Origin: Desulfarculaceae bacterium
Lineage (GTDB): Bacteria; Desulfobacterota; Desulfarculia; Desulfarculales; Desulfarculaceae
Direction of reading: 5' to 3'
DNA length: 64,000 nucleotides
NCBI GenBank assembly: GCA_020444545.1
Contig: JAHLKT010000007.1
Coordinates: forward strand, 15,001-79,000
Below, in pieces: positions 7,434 to 16,029 of the stretch. The notes beneath the pieces were generated by a model that did not search any database, was not told where the DNA came from, and saw only the letters and a program-made list of their open reading frames with translations. Numbering within the stretch: position 1 is the stretch's first letter; each line of letters opens with the position of its first letter. Both the position numbers and the translations under genes were made by a program.

Positions 7434-8150
7434 GTGGCGCGGTTCGCTAAGTTTATAATTACAGCGCTATTGCTGCTGGGGCTGGCTCTTCCCGCCGGGG
7501 CCGACATCATCCAGGTGCAGTCCTTTGGTCCGCAGACGCCCAAGTATTTCCCCAACTTGACTTTCAACCAGTTCAGCGGGAACGTGGCGGACCTGACCGG
7601 TATCACCGTTTCCCTGCGCTTGACCACCTCCGGCGGTTTGGGGCAGGTGGACAACGAGAGCGGCAGCACGGCCACGGTGACGGTTGACTTCGGCACCAGC
7701 GGCTTCCTCATCGGGGGCGGCGTGGTCTTGCCCAGCCTGCTGACCAGCCCCACTACCTCTGTGAAGGCGGTCACCACCGGCTCGTTCACCCTGGGGCCCA
7801 ACGACGGCGACGGCCTGGGGGTGCAGAGCGGCGGCTCGGACTATGCCTACGTGGTGGGCCAGAACGTGACCAACAGCCTGAGCGGCAGCGTGCCCACCAT
7901 CAGCTGGGGCGGCTACATCGGCAGCGGCACCTTCAACATCATCGGGTACATCGACACCTACCTGAAGGTGAGCGGGGCCAGCGGCATCAGCCAGGGCTCC
8001 ACCCCGCCCACGGTGAGCGGCGATGTGACCGTGACCTATCAGACCACCGGCGGAAGCGCCTCCACCCCCGAGCCGGCGAGCCTGTTGCTCCTGGCCAGCG
8101 GGTTGGGCGGCCTGGCCGGCTGGCGCTATCGCCGCCGCCGCAAGGAGTAG
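7434..8150 (+). CDS. PEP-CTERM sorting-domain surface protein
   Basis: A 238-residue secreted protein with GTG start and AAGGAG upstream. It begins with a signal peptide (about residues 1-23, ending PAGADI). A serine/threonine/glycine-rich beta-structured body follows, resembling the choice-of-anchor proteins. The C-terminus is textbook PEP-CTERM: the PEP motif in STPEPASLLLLASGLGGLAG, then WRYRRRRKE. Such proteins are cut and sorted by an exosortase (EpsH/XrtA type) and are usually linked to exopolysaccharide or biofilm matrix. No exosortase gene lies in this window. It has its own promoter and terminator, so it is a monocistronic unit. Confidence 0.85.
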   Translation: MARFAKFIITALLLLGLALPAGADIIQVQSFGPQTPKYFPNLTFNQFSGNVADLTGITVSLRLTTSGGLGQVDNESGSTATVTVDFGTSGFLIGGGVVLPSLLTSPTTSVKAVTTGSFTLGPNDGDGLGVQSGGSDYAYVVGQNVTNSLSGSVPTISWGGYIGSGTFNIIGYIDTYLKVSGASGISQGSTPPTVSGDVTVTYQTTGGSASTPEPASLLLLASGLGGLAGWRYRRRRKE

Positions 8151-8188
8151 GCAGCCACAGCGGCATTAGCTGATTATCCAAGCTCAAG

Positions 8189-8224
8189 CGCCCCGGTCCC
8201 GGATGGGATCGGGGCTTTGCTTTG
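8189..8224 (+). terminator. Rho-independent terminator after PEP-CTERM gene
   Basis: GCCCCGGTCCC pairs with GGGATCGGGGC around a short loop, followed by TTTGCTTT. It lies 40 bases after the stop codon. Confidence 0.75.
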
Positions 8225-8234
8225 GGGGGGTCAC

Positions 8235-8271
8235 AAAAAAATCCCGCCTCGCGGTTAGCGAAGCGGGATCT
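8235..8271 (-). terminator. Terminator of RRM gene 1
   Basis: Minus-strand hairpin GATCCCGCTTCGC / GCGAGGCGGGAT followed by seven T, 45 bases after the stop codon at 8315. An almost identical terminator follows RRM gene 2. Confidence 0.85.
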
Positions 8272-8314
8272 TTGGCAGCCGGACCCAAGGGCCCGGCTGC
8301 GCGCGGGCAGTTTC

Positions 8315-8581
8315 CTACCAGCGATTGTCCTGGCGGGGCTCGCGGGGCTTGGCGGCGTTGACCTTGAGGGTGCGGCCCTCGAAGTCCTTGCCGTCCAGAG
8401 CCGCGATGGCCTCGTCGGCGCCGGAGCTCATCTCCACGAAACCGAAGCCGCGGGAGCGGCCGCTTTCGCGGTCGGTGATGACCCGGGCGGAATCCACATC
8501 GCCGTGCTGCTCGAACAGGCCACGCAGGGTTTGGTCGTTGGTGTCAAAGGAAAGATTGCCCACGTAAAGATTCTTGCTCAT
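8315..8581 (-). CDS. RRM-domain RNA-binding protein, copy 1
   Basis: An 88-residue protein consisting of a single RNA-recognition motif. RNP2 is LYVGNL (residues 4-9) and RNP1 is RGFGFVEM (near 43-50), both with the expected aromatic residues. A short basic tail ending REPRQDNRW follows. Such small RRM proteins (the cyanobacterial Rbp type) bind single-stranded RNA and are often induced by cold; that role here is inference. The start is ATG with GGAG nine bases upstream. A paralogue lies 280 bases upstream on the same strand, and each has its own promoter, leader of about 140 bases and terminator. The leaders are conserved, suggesting shared post-transcriptional control. Confidence 0.9.
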   Translation of the reverse strand: MSKNLYVGNLSFDTNDQTLRGLFEQHGDVDSARVITDRESGRSRGFGFVEMSSGADEAIAALDGKDFEGRTLKVNAAKPREPRQDNRW

Positions 8582-8756
8582 TAAACAAAACTCCAAAAAA
8601 AGAAAAATGGTCGCTCCGCCAACCTTGGCGGAACTTCGAACCAGCGAGCCCAAGTTTTTTGCTGAGTGTGCGGCCCAATGGCCGGGTTGACCAGCGGTGG
8701 TCTTTGGCTGGGTGGTAGCTGAGGGAAAGCTTATGCCTAAAAACCCCTGTGTCAAC
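8582..8756 (-). promoter_or_regulatory. Promoter and conserved leader of RRM gene 1
   Basis: Minus-strand promoter TTGACA (8750-8755), 16-base spacer and TAAGCT (8728-8733), giving a leader of roughly 140 bases. Nearly all of it aligns with the leader of RRM gene 2. It contains a TCCGCCA/TGGCGGA hairpin (8615-8632) that is kept in the other leader although its sequence differs. Also shared are CAGCCAAAG (just after the promoter) and CTTGGGCTCG. Confidence 0.65.
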
Positions 8757-8783
8757 TTATATTTTCGGCGGCGGCCATGGGGC

Positions 8784-8823
8784 AAAAAAATCCCGCCTCG
8801 CGGTTGGCGAAGCGGGATCTTTT
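8784..8823 (-). terminator. Terminator of RRM gene 2
   Basis: Minus-strand hairpin GATCCCGCTTCGC / GCGAGGCGGGA followed by seven T, 40 bases after the stop codon at 8862. It is nearly identical to the terminator of RRM gene 1. Confidence 0.85.
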
Positions 8824-8861
8824 TGCAGCCGGCCCGAGGGACCGGCTTCGCGGGCGGATTC

Positions 8862-9128
8862 CTACCAGCGGTTGTTCTGGCGGGGCTCGCGGGGCTTGGC
8901 CTCGTTGACCTTGATGTTGCGGCCTTCGAAGTCCGTGCCGTCCAGGGCCTTGATGGCCTCTTCGGCGCCGGAGCTCATCTCCACGAAGCCGAAGCCACGG
9001 GAGCGGCCGGTCTCGCGGTCGGTGATGACCCGCGCGGAGTCAACCTCGCCGTACTGCTCGAAAAGGCCCTGCAGGGTTTGGTCGTTGGTGCTGAAGGAAA
9101 GGTTGCCCACGTAAAGATTCTTGCTCAT
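8862..9128 (-). CDS. RRM-domain RNA-binding protein, copy 2
   Basis: An 88-residue single-RRM protein, very similar to copy 1 (they differ at roughly a dozen positions, for example FSTNDQTLQGLFEQYGE versus FDTNDQTLRGLFEQHGD). RNP2 LYVGNL and RNP1 RGFGFVEM are identical. The C-terminal tail REPRQNNRW is basic and polar. ATG start with GGAG nine bases upstream. The pair arose by tandem duplication including promoter, leader and terminator. Most substitutions fall outside the RNA-contacting motifs, so both copies are probably functional. Confidence 0.9.
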   Translation of the reverse strand: MSKNLYVGNLSFSTNDQTLQGLFEQYGEVDSARVITDRETGRSRGFGFVEMSSGAEEAIKALDGTDFEGRNIKVNEAKPREPRQNNRW

Positions 9129-9303
9129 TAAACAAAACTCCAAAAAAGGATATAGGGTCGCACCGCCTCCGTTGGCGGGGCTTTCGACCAACGAGCCCAA
9201 GTTTTCGGCTGAGTGTGCGGCGCGGAGGCCAGCATGACCAGCGGTAGCCTTTGGCTGGATGGTAGGTCTATGACCAGCTTATGCCTAAAAACCCGGGTGT
9301 CAA
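9129..9303 (-). promoter_or_regulatory. Promoter and conserved leader of RRM gene 2
   Basis: Minus-strand TTGACA (9298-9303), 16-base spacer, TAAGCT (9276-9281), then a leader of about 140 bases matching that of RRM gene 1. The hairpin here is CCGCC/GGCGG (9163-9178); the sequence differs from copy 1 but pairing is preserved. The 150 bases beyond the promoter, up to 9457, hold only low-complexity G- and A-rich DNA. Confidence 0.65.
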
Positions 9304-9457
9304 CTAATATTTTTGATGGGGGTGGGGAAGGGGCGGCACGGCGGGGCGGAAAAAGAGGCCAGGTAAGGAAAAAAAGAGAAAGCCTAAAGTTGAGGTGGGG
9401 CGCTGGCATTGGGCCGCTTGCGAGTGCGGCTCGCCTGACAACAGGAAATTGTCGGGG

Positions 9458-10327
9458 TTACCCGCTTTCGATTTCTTCGCTGCAGATGCTGGCCTGGCCC
9501 TCACCTCCTGGACACACATGACCAAATATAGGACACTCCGCCTCTCCGCGATCGAAGGGCATGTTTTCTATACAGTGCTCCCAGGGGCATGCAATGCCAT
9601 ATTTTTGGTGGTTTTTCAGAGGGGTGAAATCGTTCGAATAACCCAGGCAAAACGTTTTATTTACTTCAGCAGTCAAATCAATAATTTTTATTGCGATGTC
9701 ATAAGAGACTTCCGCACCGTGAATCGCTTCGTTGCACATTTTGGTTATATTTTGTAATGCTTTTAGTTGGGCAGAGTTCATCCAGTCATTTTTTCCATAC
9801 AAACTAATAATTTTGCCGAGTGAATATTTAGAGGTGTCCTCACTAGCATCTTTACTCCACAATTTAAACTTTTTCTCTATTTCTATCCGCAATGCGGCTA
9901 GCGCCAGTACCGGGTCGGTCTCTGCCAATGCACGCGGACTTGAGAGATCAAAGAATTGATCTGAAAGGTATTCACCATCAGCTTCTAGCTTTTTTAGTGA
10001 TGATTTGCCTGATGAATTATCTGGATTTATGTCTATCGGGTAACATTCTTTGCCTGATTTATTTAATAATTGCTTTCCTTGCCTGACTTTTAGTGCGGAT
10101 TGTTCACTTTCTGTGAGAACCTTTTTTGTCCTTTCAATTGTATCTTTGAATTCAAACTCTGTACCTGGCAATTTAGCTTTTTTAAGAAATCGTGCAAAAA
10201 AAGGGATAGAGAAAATAAAATAAATTGTTACAACGACCCAGTCCACCGTAAACCAGGAAAAACTGAGCCCCCGTAAGGCCAACAAACAGATTCCAATTAT
10301 AATTACTAACCAGCCGTGAGCCCCCAT
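9458..10327 (-). CDS. AT-rich membrane-anchored protein, DUF4145-like
   Basis: A 289-residue protein whose base composition is much richer in A and T than its neighbours, a sign of transfer. Two hydrophobic segments (about residues 5-21 and 27-46) anchor a cytoplasmic part. The central region contains ALAETDPVLALAALRIEIEK, the kind of helix seen in DUF4145-like domains that accompany restriction or defence nucleases. The C-terminus is cysteine-containing (GIACPWEHC, CPIFGHVCPGG, SICSEE), possibly metal binding. No nuclease motif is visible. It stands alone between the RRM pair and the ymdB-type gene. Function unknown; a role in defence is speculation. Confidence 0.6.
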   Translation of the reverse strand: MGAHGWLVIIIGICLLALRGLSFSWFTVDWVVVTIYFIFSIPFFARFLKKAKLPGTEFEFKDTIERTKKVLTESEQSALKVRQGKQLLNKSGKECYPIDINPDNSSGKSSLKKLEADGEYLSDQFFDLSSPRALAETDPVLALAALRIEIEKKFKLWSKDASEDTSKYSLGKIISLYGKNDWMNSAQLKALQNITKMCNEAIHGAEVSYDIAIKIIDLTAEVNKTFCLGYSNDFTPLKNHQKYGIACPWEHCIENMPFDRGEAECPIFGHVCPGGEGQASICSEEIESG

Positions 10328-10530
10328 TATTTGCCTTCAGCCAAAGATTTACATTGGCGATAGTTCCTTCTGTTATATCATTAGCAGCATAACATATAGC
10401 ATACATTACTGGACTATTTTTAACGTGGCCGTTCCGTGCTGTTGCTGTTAAACGACGGCTACAATCCTTAGGTTGGTATGAATTGGTAACAGCTGTTTGA
10501 CCCTAGCAAGCCAGCCCGTGGGCAGCTATC

Positions 10531-11316
10531 CTACCCCAGCTTTTCGTGCACTCGCTCTATGGCCGTGGCGCGGCCTGTGGTCTCGTCGATGGTGACCAGG
10601 GTGGCGTCCATGGCCGCGGGGCCGCCGGCCACCTTGAAGGGCAGGGGGCGGAACTCGCGCAAGCGGAAGGTGGCGGTGGCCGGGTCCATGCCGATCACCG
10701 ACTCGTAGGGCCCGGTGAGGCCCACGTCGGACTGATAGGCGGTGCCCCCGGCCAGGATGCGCTCGTCGGCCGTGGGCACGTGGGTGTGGGTGCCCAGCAC
10801 CGCGCTGACCCGGCCGTCCAGATAGCGCCCCAGGGCCTGCTTCTCGCTGGTGGCCTCGCCGTGCATGTCCACCAGGATCACCTTGAGCGCCTTTAGCGGT
10901 CCGGCCAGAATCTCGTCGGCCGCGCGGAAGGGGTCCTCCAGGGGGTTCATGAACACCCGGCCCTCCAGGTTCATCACCCCCACCCGGCGGCCGCTCTTGG
11001 TGGTGGCCACGGTCCAGCCCTTGCCCGGCGCTTCGCCGGGGTAGTTGGCCGGGCGGATGATGCGCGGCTCCTCATCCAGCACCTGGCGCAGGTCTTTGTA
11101 GCGCCAGACATGGTTGCCCGTGGTGATGACCCCCACCCCGTGGGTGAAGATCTCCGCGGCCACCGAGGCGCTGAGCCCCAGGCCGCCCGAGGCGTTCTCG
11201 CCGTTGGCGATGACCAGGTCCACCCCCAGGCGCTGGCGCAGGCCGGGCAACACGCTCTTGAGGCAACGCCGCCCCGGAGAGCCGAAAACGTCCCCTATCA
11301 TCAGAAGCTTAAGCAT
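10531..11316 (-). CDS. ymdB: YmdB-family metallophosphoesterase
   Basis: A 261-residue cytoplasmic protein of the calcineurin-like phosphoesterase family called TIGR00282/YmdB, which hydrolyses 2',3'-cyclic nucleotides (and cAMP in the Bacillus and Deinococcus proteins). The metal-binding motifs are clear: MIGDVFGSPGR (Asp near 8), NGENASGG, TTGNHVW (Asn-His), DMHGEATSE and LGTHTHVPTAD. ATG at 11316 is the conserved start (MLKLLMIGD). It follows rny on the same strand, separated by two hairpins. A frequent rny-ymdB pairing is known in other bacteria and supports a link to RNA turnover. Confidence 0.88.
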   Translation of the reverse strand: MLKLLMIGDVFGSPGRRCLKSVLPGLRQRLGVDLVIANGENASGGLGLSASVAAEIFTHGVGVITTGNHVWRYKDLRQVLDEEPRIIRPANYPGEAPGKGWTVATTKSGRRVGVMNLEGRVFMNPLEDPFRAADEILAGPLKALKVILVDMHGEATSEKQALGRYLDGRVSAVLGTHTHVPTADERILAGGTAYQSDVGLTGPYESVIGMDPATATFRLREFRPLPFKVAGGPAAMDATLVTIDETTGRATAIERVHEKLG

Positions 11317-11601
11317 GGTGGGCAATCCTGGGCGGCTGGGGAGACTCTTGGGGAAAACCTTTTTTGAAAAAAAGGTTTTCCCCAAACCCCATTCCAAAAA
11401 ACTGTGGGCAAAACGCCGCCGCTGGCCCAGCAAGGCTGGGCGGCGCGTCGGCCTTTTGCCACGGTTGGAAGGGGGTCATGTGGCTGCCAGTCAGGTTGTT
11501 TTTCGTCCGCGTTCCGGCGCGGCGGAAAACAACCGTGAAAGTCTTTTGAGGGGGTCTGGGGGGACTTTTCTCCAGAAAAGTTCCCCCAGCCTCATAAAAA
11601 G
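11317..11601. other. rny-ymdB intergenic region with two strong hairpins
   Basis: Two inverted repeats are present. At 11350-11383 GGGGAAAACCTTTTTT pairs with its complement across a one- to two-base loop, just upstream of the ymdB start. At 11557-11589 CTGGGGGGACTTTTCT pairs with AGAAAAGTTCCCCCAG, 12 bases after the rny stop codon, where it may act as a terminator or processing site. Neither has the classic stem-plus-T-run form on the minus strand. Nothing else is recognised. Confidence 0.5.
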
Positions 11602-13164
11602 CTACTTGGCGTAGTCCACGGCGCGGGTTTCGCGGATGACCGTGACCTTGATCTGGCCGGGGTACATCAGCTCTTCCTCGATCTTGCGGGCCACGTCGTG
11701 GGAGAGCATGAGGGCCAGGTCGTCGTTGGTCTTTTCCGCCTCCAGCACGATGCGCAGCTCGCGGCCGGCCTGGATGGCGTAGGCGTTGGCCACGCCCTCG
11801 TGCACCGTGGCGATGCGCTCCAGGTCTTCCAGGCGCTTGACGTAGGACTCGAGCATCTCGCGGCGGGCGCCGGGGCGGGCGCCGCTCAGGGCGTCGGCCG
11901 CCTGCACCAGCACATCCAGCACGCTATCCGGGGCCACGTCCTCGTGGTGGGCGGCCAGGGCGTGGACGATGTGGGGCTTTTCGCCGTAGCGCCGGGCCAG
12001 GTCCGCGCCAATCACCGCGTGGGGGCCTTCGATCTCGTGGTCCACCGCCTTGCCGATGTCGTGCAGCAGGCCCGCCCGCTTGGCGGCCTGGGTGTCCAGG
12101 CCCAGCTCGGAGGCCATGATGCCGCAGAGGAAGGCCACCTCCAGGGAGTGGACCAGCACGTTCTGGGCGTAGGAGGAGCGGTAGCGCAAGCGGCCGATCA
12201 GCTTAACGATCTCGGGGTGGATGCCGTGCACGCCCACGTCGAAGGTGGCCTGCTCGCCGGCTTCCTTCACGCTGGCCTCCACCTCGGTCTCGATCTTCTT
12301 GACCACCTCCTCGATGCGCGCGGGGTGGATGCGGCCGTCGGAGATGAGGCGCTCCAGGGAGCGGCGGGCCACCTCGCGCCGGAGGGGGTTGAAGCCGCTG
12401 ATGATCACCGCCTCGGGGGTGTCGTCGATGATCAGGTCGATGCCCGTGGCCGCCTCGATGGCCCGGATGTTGCGGCCCTCGCGGCCGATGATGCGGCCCT
12501 TCATCTCGTCGTTGGGCAGCGCCACCACGCTCACGGTCTTTTCCACCGCGTAATCGCCGGCATAGCGCTTACAGGCCAGGGCCAGGATTTCCTGGGCCTT
12601 CTTCTGGGAGGCCTCCTTGGTCTCGGCCTCGATGCGCACCAGGGTCTTGGCGCTCTCGTGGCGGGCCTGGGACTCGATGGTGGAGATGAGCTCGGCCTTG
12701 GCCTGGTCCTGGGTCATGGCCGCGATGCGCTCCAGGGTGGCCTTTTCCTCGGCCACCATCTTCTCGTATTCGCCGAGGCGGGCCTCGGCGTCACTGCGCA
12801 TCTGGGTCAGCTCGGTGTCGCGCTTGTGGTAGTCGTCCTCGCGCTCGTCCAGGTGAGAGCTCTTGCGGTCGAGGGTCTCCTCCTTCTTGTCCAGGCGCTT
12901 TTCCATGGAGGCCAGCTCGGCGCGGCGCTCCTTGGTCTCGGCTTCCAGCTCCAGCTTCATCTGGTAGAGCTGGTCCTTGGCCTGCAAGAGGGCTTCTTTT
13001 TTCAGGGTCTCGGATTCGCGGCGGGCGTCGTCCACCATCTTTTGGCTCAGGGCCTCCACCGACTCCAGCCGGCTGGCCGCTTGCCGCAAGCGGATGATGT
13101 AACCGAGCGCCACCCCGAGCAGGAGGGCCAGAATTATCCCGGCCAAGGCAAGGGGTGTAGACAT
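11602..13164 (-). CDS. rny: Ribonuclease Y
   Basis: A 520-residue membrane-anchored endoribonuclease that starts mRNA decay. Domains in order: an N-terminal transmembrane helix (about 5-22), a long coiled coil (about 30-190), a KH domain (GRIIGREGRNIRAIE near 215) and an HD domain with LLHDIGKAVDHE near 360 (catalytic His-Asp). The length is exactly typical. ATG start with AAAGGAGG upstream. It lies downstream of zapA and 6S RNA, an order found in many deltaproteobacteria, so cell-division, 6S and RNA-decay functions share a locus. Confidence 0.96.
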   Translation of the reverse strand: MSTPLALAGIILALLLGVALGYIIRLRQAASRLESVEALSQKMVDDARRESETLKKEALLQAKDQLYQMKLELEAETKERRAELASMEKRLDKKEETLDRKSSHLDEREDDYHKRDTELTQMRSDAEARLGEYEKMVAEEKATLERIAAMTQDQAKAELISTIESQARHESAKTLVRIEAETKEASQKKAQEILALACKRYAGDYAVEKTVSVVALPNDEMKGRIIGREGRNIRAIEAATGIDLIIDDTPEAVIISGFNPLRREVARRSLERLISDGRIHPARIEEVVKKIETEVEASVKEAGEQATFDVGVHGIHPEIVKLIGRLRYRSSYAQNVLVHSLEVAFLCGIMASELGLDTQAAKRAGLLHDIGKAVDHEIEGPHAVIGADLARRYGEKPHIVHALAAHHEDVAPDSVLDVLVQAADALSGARPGARREMLESYVKRLEDLERIATVHEGVANAYAIQAGRELRIVLEAEKTNDDLALMLSHDVARKIEEELMYPGQIKVTVIRETRAVDYAK

Positions 13165-13394
13165 GGGGCCTCCTTTATCTGTGCAAGGAGACCGAGGCCT
13201 TGACCGGGCCCGTCATCGCTTTTTCCCTCGCCTTTCACTAGGGCGCATGCCCTGTTGGCCTACCGGCCGGGCGGCCGTACCGGGCGTGGGGTGCAGCACG
13301 CCTTCCCTCTGCTTGGGGGGATGGGCAGGCTGCCGGGAAAATGCTTTGGGCTCATGATCATCTATCGGCTTGGCGCCGCTGAAGCGGTTTTTTA

Positions 13395-13580
13395 AAGGTC
13401 CCCCGCCTCTGCCGTGGGGCGGTCACTTTTTGAACCTGTCGGAACAGGTGGGCCGGGCGTGAATCCGGTTCGAGCGACCCCTTGGGGTGCTGCCACCGGG
13501 TATCAGTGGCATTCGGCCCGTTATCTTGAGTGTTGGCTCAAAATGACTGTCCCGCCTGTACACGAACAGGGCAGGGGCGC
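13395..13580 (-). ncRNA. ssrS: 6S RNA (SsrS) candidate
   Basis: A noncoding gap directly after the zapA stop codon on the minus strand folds into a long rod. The 5' end CGCCCCTGCC pairs with the 3' end GGCAGAGGCG. Inner helices include CGGGC/GCCCG and an apical stem TGCCAC/GTGGCA, with the large unpaired bubble between. The 3' arm has CACCTGTTCCGACAGGTTCA, a small hairpin comparable to the one in E. coli 6S. 6S RNA binds and sequesters housekeeping RNA polymerase. Position between zapA and rny is the usual deltaproteobacterial locus. Ends are approximate and no covariance model could be run. Confidence 0.7.
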
Positions 13581-13862
13581 CTAAGCCTTCCGCTCCTCAA
13601 TCATCTTGAGGAGTCTTTCGGTTTTCGCCTCGATCTCCTGAGACAGTTTCTCCTGCTGATCCTGTAGTTGCAGGAGCTCGTGAGTTATGTTCAGGGCGGC
13701 CAGCACCGCGGCCGCCAGAGTCGAGGAGGTGTTGGTGGTGGCCAGCACCTCGTTGAGCCGGTCGTTGAGCAAGGCCGCTACTTGGCGGACCCTTTCCTCG
13801 CCCGCGTCGGAGCGCAGGACGTACTCGTTGCCGAGTATCTCTACGGTAACCGCCTTGGGCAA
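13581..13862 (-). CDS. zapA: Cell division protein ZapA
   Basis: A 93-residue cytoplasmic protein that binds and bundles FtsZ. The N-terminal part (TVEILGNEYVLRSDAGEERV, then VAALLNDRLNEV) is the ZapA globular domain. The C-terminal half is a coiled coil (LQDQQEKLSQEIEAKTERLL). Length and domain order are typical. It is followed at once by the 6S RNA candidate and preceded by a ZapB-like coiled-coil gene 19 bases away, forming a small division operon. Confidence 0.92.
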   Translation of the reverse strand: MPKAVTVEILGNEYVLRSDAGEERVRQVAALLNDRLNEVLATTNTSSTLAAAVLAALNITHELLQLQDQQEKLSQEIEAKTERLLKMIEERKA

Positions 13863-13881
13863 TTCAGCTTCCGGCCCCGAT

Positions 13882-14100
13882 CTATAATGTCTCCAACTTG
13901 GCCAAGAGTTGTTCCACCCGTTTGCGCACCTGGTCCCGTTCGGCGTCGCCTTCGGCCAGGAGCTGATTCATCTCGGCCAGTTCCTTGTCTTTTTCTTCCA
14001 GACGGCCGCGCAGCTCGCCGTTTTCTCCACTCAGCTCGCTCAGGCGGCCCAGAAGCTCTTCTATCTTTTTCTCAAGCAGGTTGAACGTGTTGAGGTCCAT
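13882..14100 (-). CDS. zapB: ZapB-like coiled-coil division protein
   Basis: A 72-residue protein that is coiled coil over most of its length: heptads run from LEKKIEELLGRLSEL through RVEQLLAKLETL. It has no membrane segment or catalytic residue. Size, near-complete coiled coil and position immediately upstream of zapA (19 bases, same strand) suggest the ZapB-type partner, which links ZapA-FtsZ to the chromosome in other bacteria. The gene name is inferred from context, since coiled coils give little sequence signal. Confidence 0.65.
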   Translation of the reverse strand: MDLNTFNLLEKKIEELLGRLSELSGENGELRGRLEEKDKELAEMNQLLAEGDAERDQVRKRVEQLLAKLETL

Positions 14101-14188
14101 GGATTAGTTTACCTTTTCTGCCATGTCCAAATCTAGGGGATGAATCGGGTTGGCGCAAGGAGATAATTGGAACAAGCTCACCAAATTG

Positions 14189-16024
14189 TCACTCCACGGT
14201 GACGCTCTTGGCCAAATTGCGCGGCTGATCCACGTCGGTCCCCCGGATCACGGCCACGTGATAGGCCAAAAGCTGCAAGGGCACCGTGAGCACCACCGGG
14301 GCCAGCAGGGGCGGGCAGTGAGGCACCCCGATGACCGCGTCGGCCAGGCCGCAGGCCGCCTGGTTGTCCGCTTCGGTGAGGGCGATGAGCTGTCCTTGGC
14401 GGGCGCGCACCTCCTGCATGTTGGAGAGCACCTTCTCCAACACGTCGTTCTTGTTGGCTAAAACCACCACGGGCATCTCCTGGTCGATCAGGGCGATGGG
14501 CCCGTGTTTCATCTCGCCGGCGGGGTAGCCCTCGGCGTGGATGTAGCTTATCTCCTTGAGCTTGAGCGCGCCTTCCAGGGCGATGGGGTAGCAGAGCCCC
14601 CGGCCCAGGTACAAAAAGTCGGTGGCCTGGGCGTATTTCTCGGCCACCTCGCGCACCGCTTCCTCGTTTTCCAGGGTCTGTTGCAGCAGGCCGGGCAGGC
14701 TTACCAGGTCGTTGATAAGCTCGCGGCCTTGCTCGCTATCCAGAGCGCCGCGCACCCGGCCCAGATGCACGGCCAGCATGTAGAGCACCACCAGCTGGGT
14801 GGTGAAGGCCTTGGTGGAAGCCACCCCGATCTCGGGCCCGGCGTGGGTGTAGACCACGCCAGCGGCCTCGCGGGTGAGGGTGGAGCCCACCACGTTGCAG
14901 ATGGCCACGGCCTTGGCGCCCTTGCCCGTGGCCTCGCGCAAGGCGGCCAGGGTGTCGGCGGTCTCGCCGGACTGGCTGATGGCCACCACCAGGTCGCCGG
15001 GCCCCACCAGGGGGTCGCGGTAGCGGAACTCGCTGCCCAGGTCCACCTCGGCCGGAATGCGGGCCAGGCCCTCGAGCCAGAACTTGCCCACCAGGGCGGC
15101 GTGCCAGGAGGTGCCGCAGGCCAAAAGCACCAGGCGCTTGATTCCCTTGAGGTCTTCGGGGGTGAGCCCCAGGTCGGGCAGGAACACGTCGTCCTCGCCG
15201 GCCTTGGCCCGGCCGCCGATGGTGTCCACCAGGGCGCGGGGCTGCTCGAAGATCTCCTTTTGCATGAAGTGCTTGTACCCGGCCTTCTCGGCCATGGCCG
15301 GGGACCAGGAGATGGTGTCCACCGGGCGCTCCTGGAGCTTGCCCGCCAGGTCGCTGATGGCGTACTCGCCGTCCCGGATCACCACCAGATCGCCGTCGTG
15401 TAGGAAAACCACCCGGTTGGAGTGGGCCAAAAAGGCGGGCACGTCCGAGGCCAGGAAAAACTCGCCCGGCTCGCCCAGGCCCAGCACCAGGGGCGAGTCC
15501 TTGCGCGCCCCGATGATCAGGCCGGGCTGGGCGCGGTCCAGGATGACCAGGGCGTAGGAGCCCCGGATGCGCCCCAGGGCCCGGCGCACCGCCGCCTCCA
15601 GGCCGCTGCCCTTGCGCCGCTCATCGGCGATGAGCACCGCCGCGATCTCGGTGTCGGTCTCGGAGACGAAGTTGTGCCCCGCCTGGGTCAGCTCCTGCTT
15701 GAGCTCCAGGTAGTTCTCGATGATGCCGTTGTGCACCACGGCCACGTCGCCGTGCAGATGGGGGTGGGCGTTGGTCTCGCTGGGGCGGCCGTGGGTGGCC
15801 CAGCGGGTGTGGCCCATGCCCAGGTGGCCGCTCAACGGATCCTTGGCCAACTTGTCGGCCAGGCGGCTGAGCTTGCCCTCGGCCCGGCGCACCGCGAAAT
15901 CGCCTTCCGGGGTGACCACGGCCAGCCCGGCGCTGTCATAGCCCCGGTACTCCAGGCGGGCCAGGCCGTCCATGATGACCTCCGGCGCCTCGCCGGGCCC
16001 CAGGTAGCCGATAATGCCGCACAT
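14189..16024 (-). CDS. glmS: Glucosamine-6-phosphate synthase (glutamine-hydrolysing)
   Basis: Converts fructose-6-phosphate and glutamine to glucosamine-6-phosphate, the entry to UDP-GlcNAc for peptidoglycan and LPS. The 611-residue protein starts MCGIIGYLG, with Cys2 exposed as the N-terminal nucleophile. The glutamine amidotransferase domain has [17 protein letters not shown] and GSYAL. The two SIS domains follow ([29 protein letters not shown]), ending NLAKSVTVE as in GlmS proteins. ATG at 16024 has AGAGG upstream. The UDP-GlcNAc pyrophosphorylase gene lies five bases upstream, so the two are translationally close and probably cotranscribed. Confidence 0.96.
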   Translation of the reverse strand: MCGIIGYLGPGEAPEVIMDGLARLEYRGYDSAGLAVVTPEGDFAVRRAEGKLSRLADKLAKDPLSGHLGMGHTRWATHGRPSETNAHPHLHGDVAVVHNGIIENYLELKQELTQAGHNFVSETDTEIAAVLIADERRKGSGLEAAVRRALGRIRGSYALVILDRAQPGLIIGARKDSPLVLGLGEPGEFFLASDVPAFLAHSNRVVFLHDGDLVVIRDGEYAISDLAGKLQERPVDTISWSPAMAEKAGYKHFMQKEIFEQPRALVDTIGGRAKAGEDDVFLPDLGLTPEDLKGIKRLVLLACGTSWHAALVGKFWLEGLARIPAEVDLGSEFRYRDPLVGPGDLVVAISQSGETADTLAALREATGKGAKAVAICNVVGSTLTREAAGVVYTHAGPEIGVASTKAFTTQLVVLYMLAVHLGRVRGALDSEQGRELINDLVSLPGLLQQTLENEEAVREVAEKYAQATDFLYLGRGLCYPIALEGALKLKEISYIHAEGYPAGEMKHGPIALIDQEMPVVVLANKNDVLEKVLSNMQEVRARQGQLIALTEADNQAACGLADAVIGVPHCPPLLAPVVLTVPLQLLAYHVAVIRGTDVDQPRNLAKSVTVE

Positions 16025-16029
16025 TGCCT

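Noticed and set aside
10182-10406. A 74-residue frame upstream of the DUF4145-like gene
   Set aside because: It overlaps the start of the larger, better supported frame in another phase and lacks a ribosome-binding site.
11698-13203. Long open frames opposite rny, glmS, atpA, atpD, mrdA and mreB
   Set aside because: These are antisense shadows of highly GC-biased genes. They are rich in His, Ala, Gly and Val, without family motifs, and the sense genes are unambiguous.
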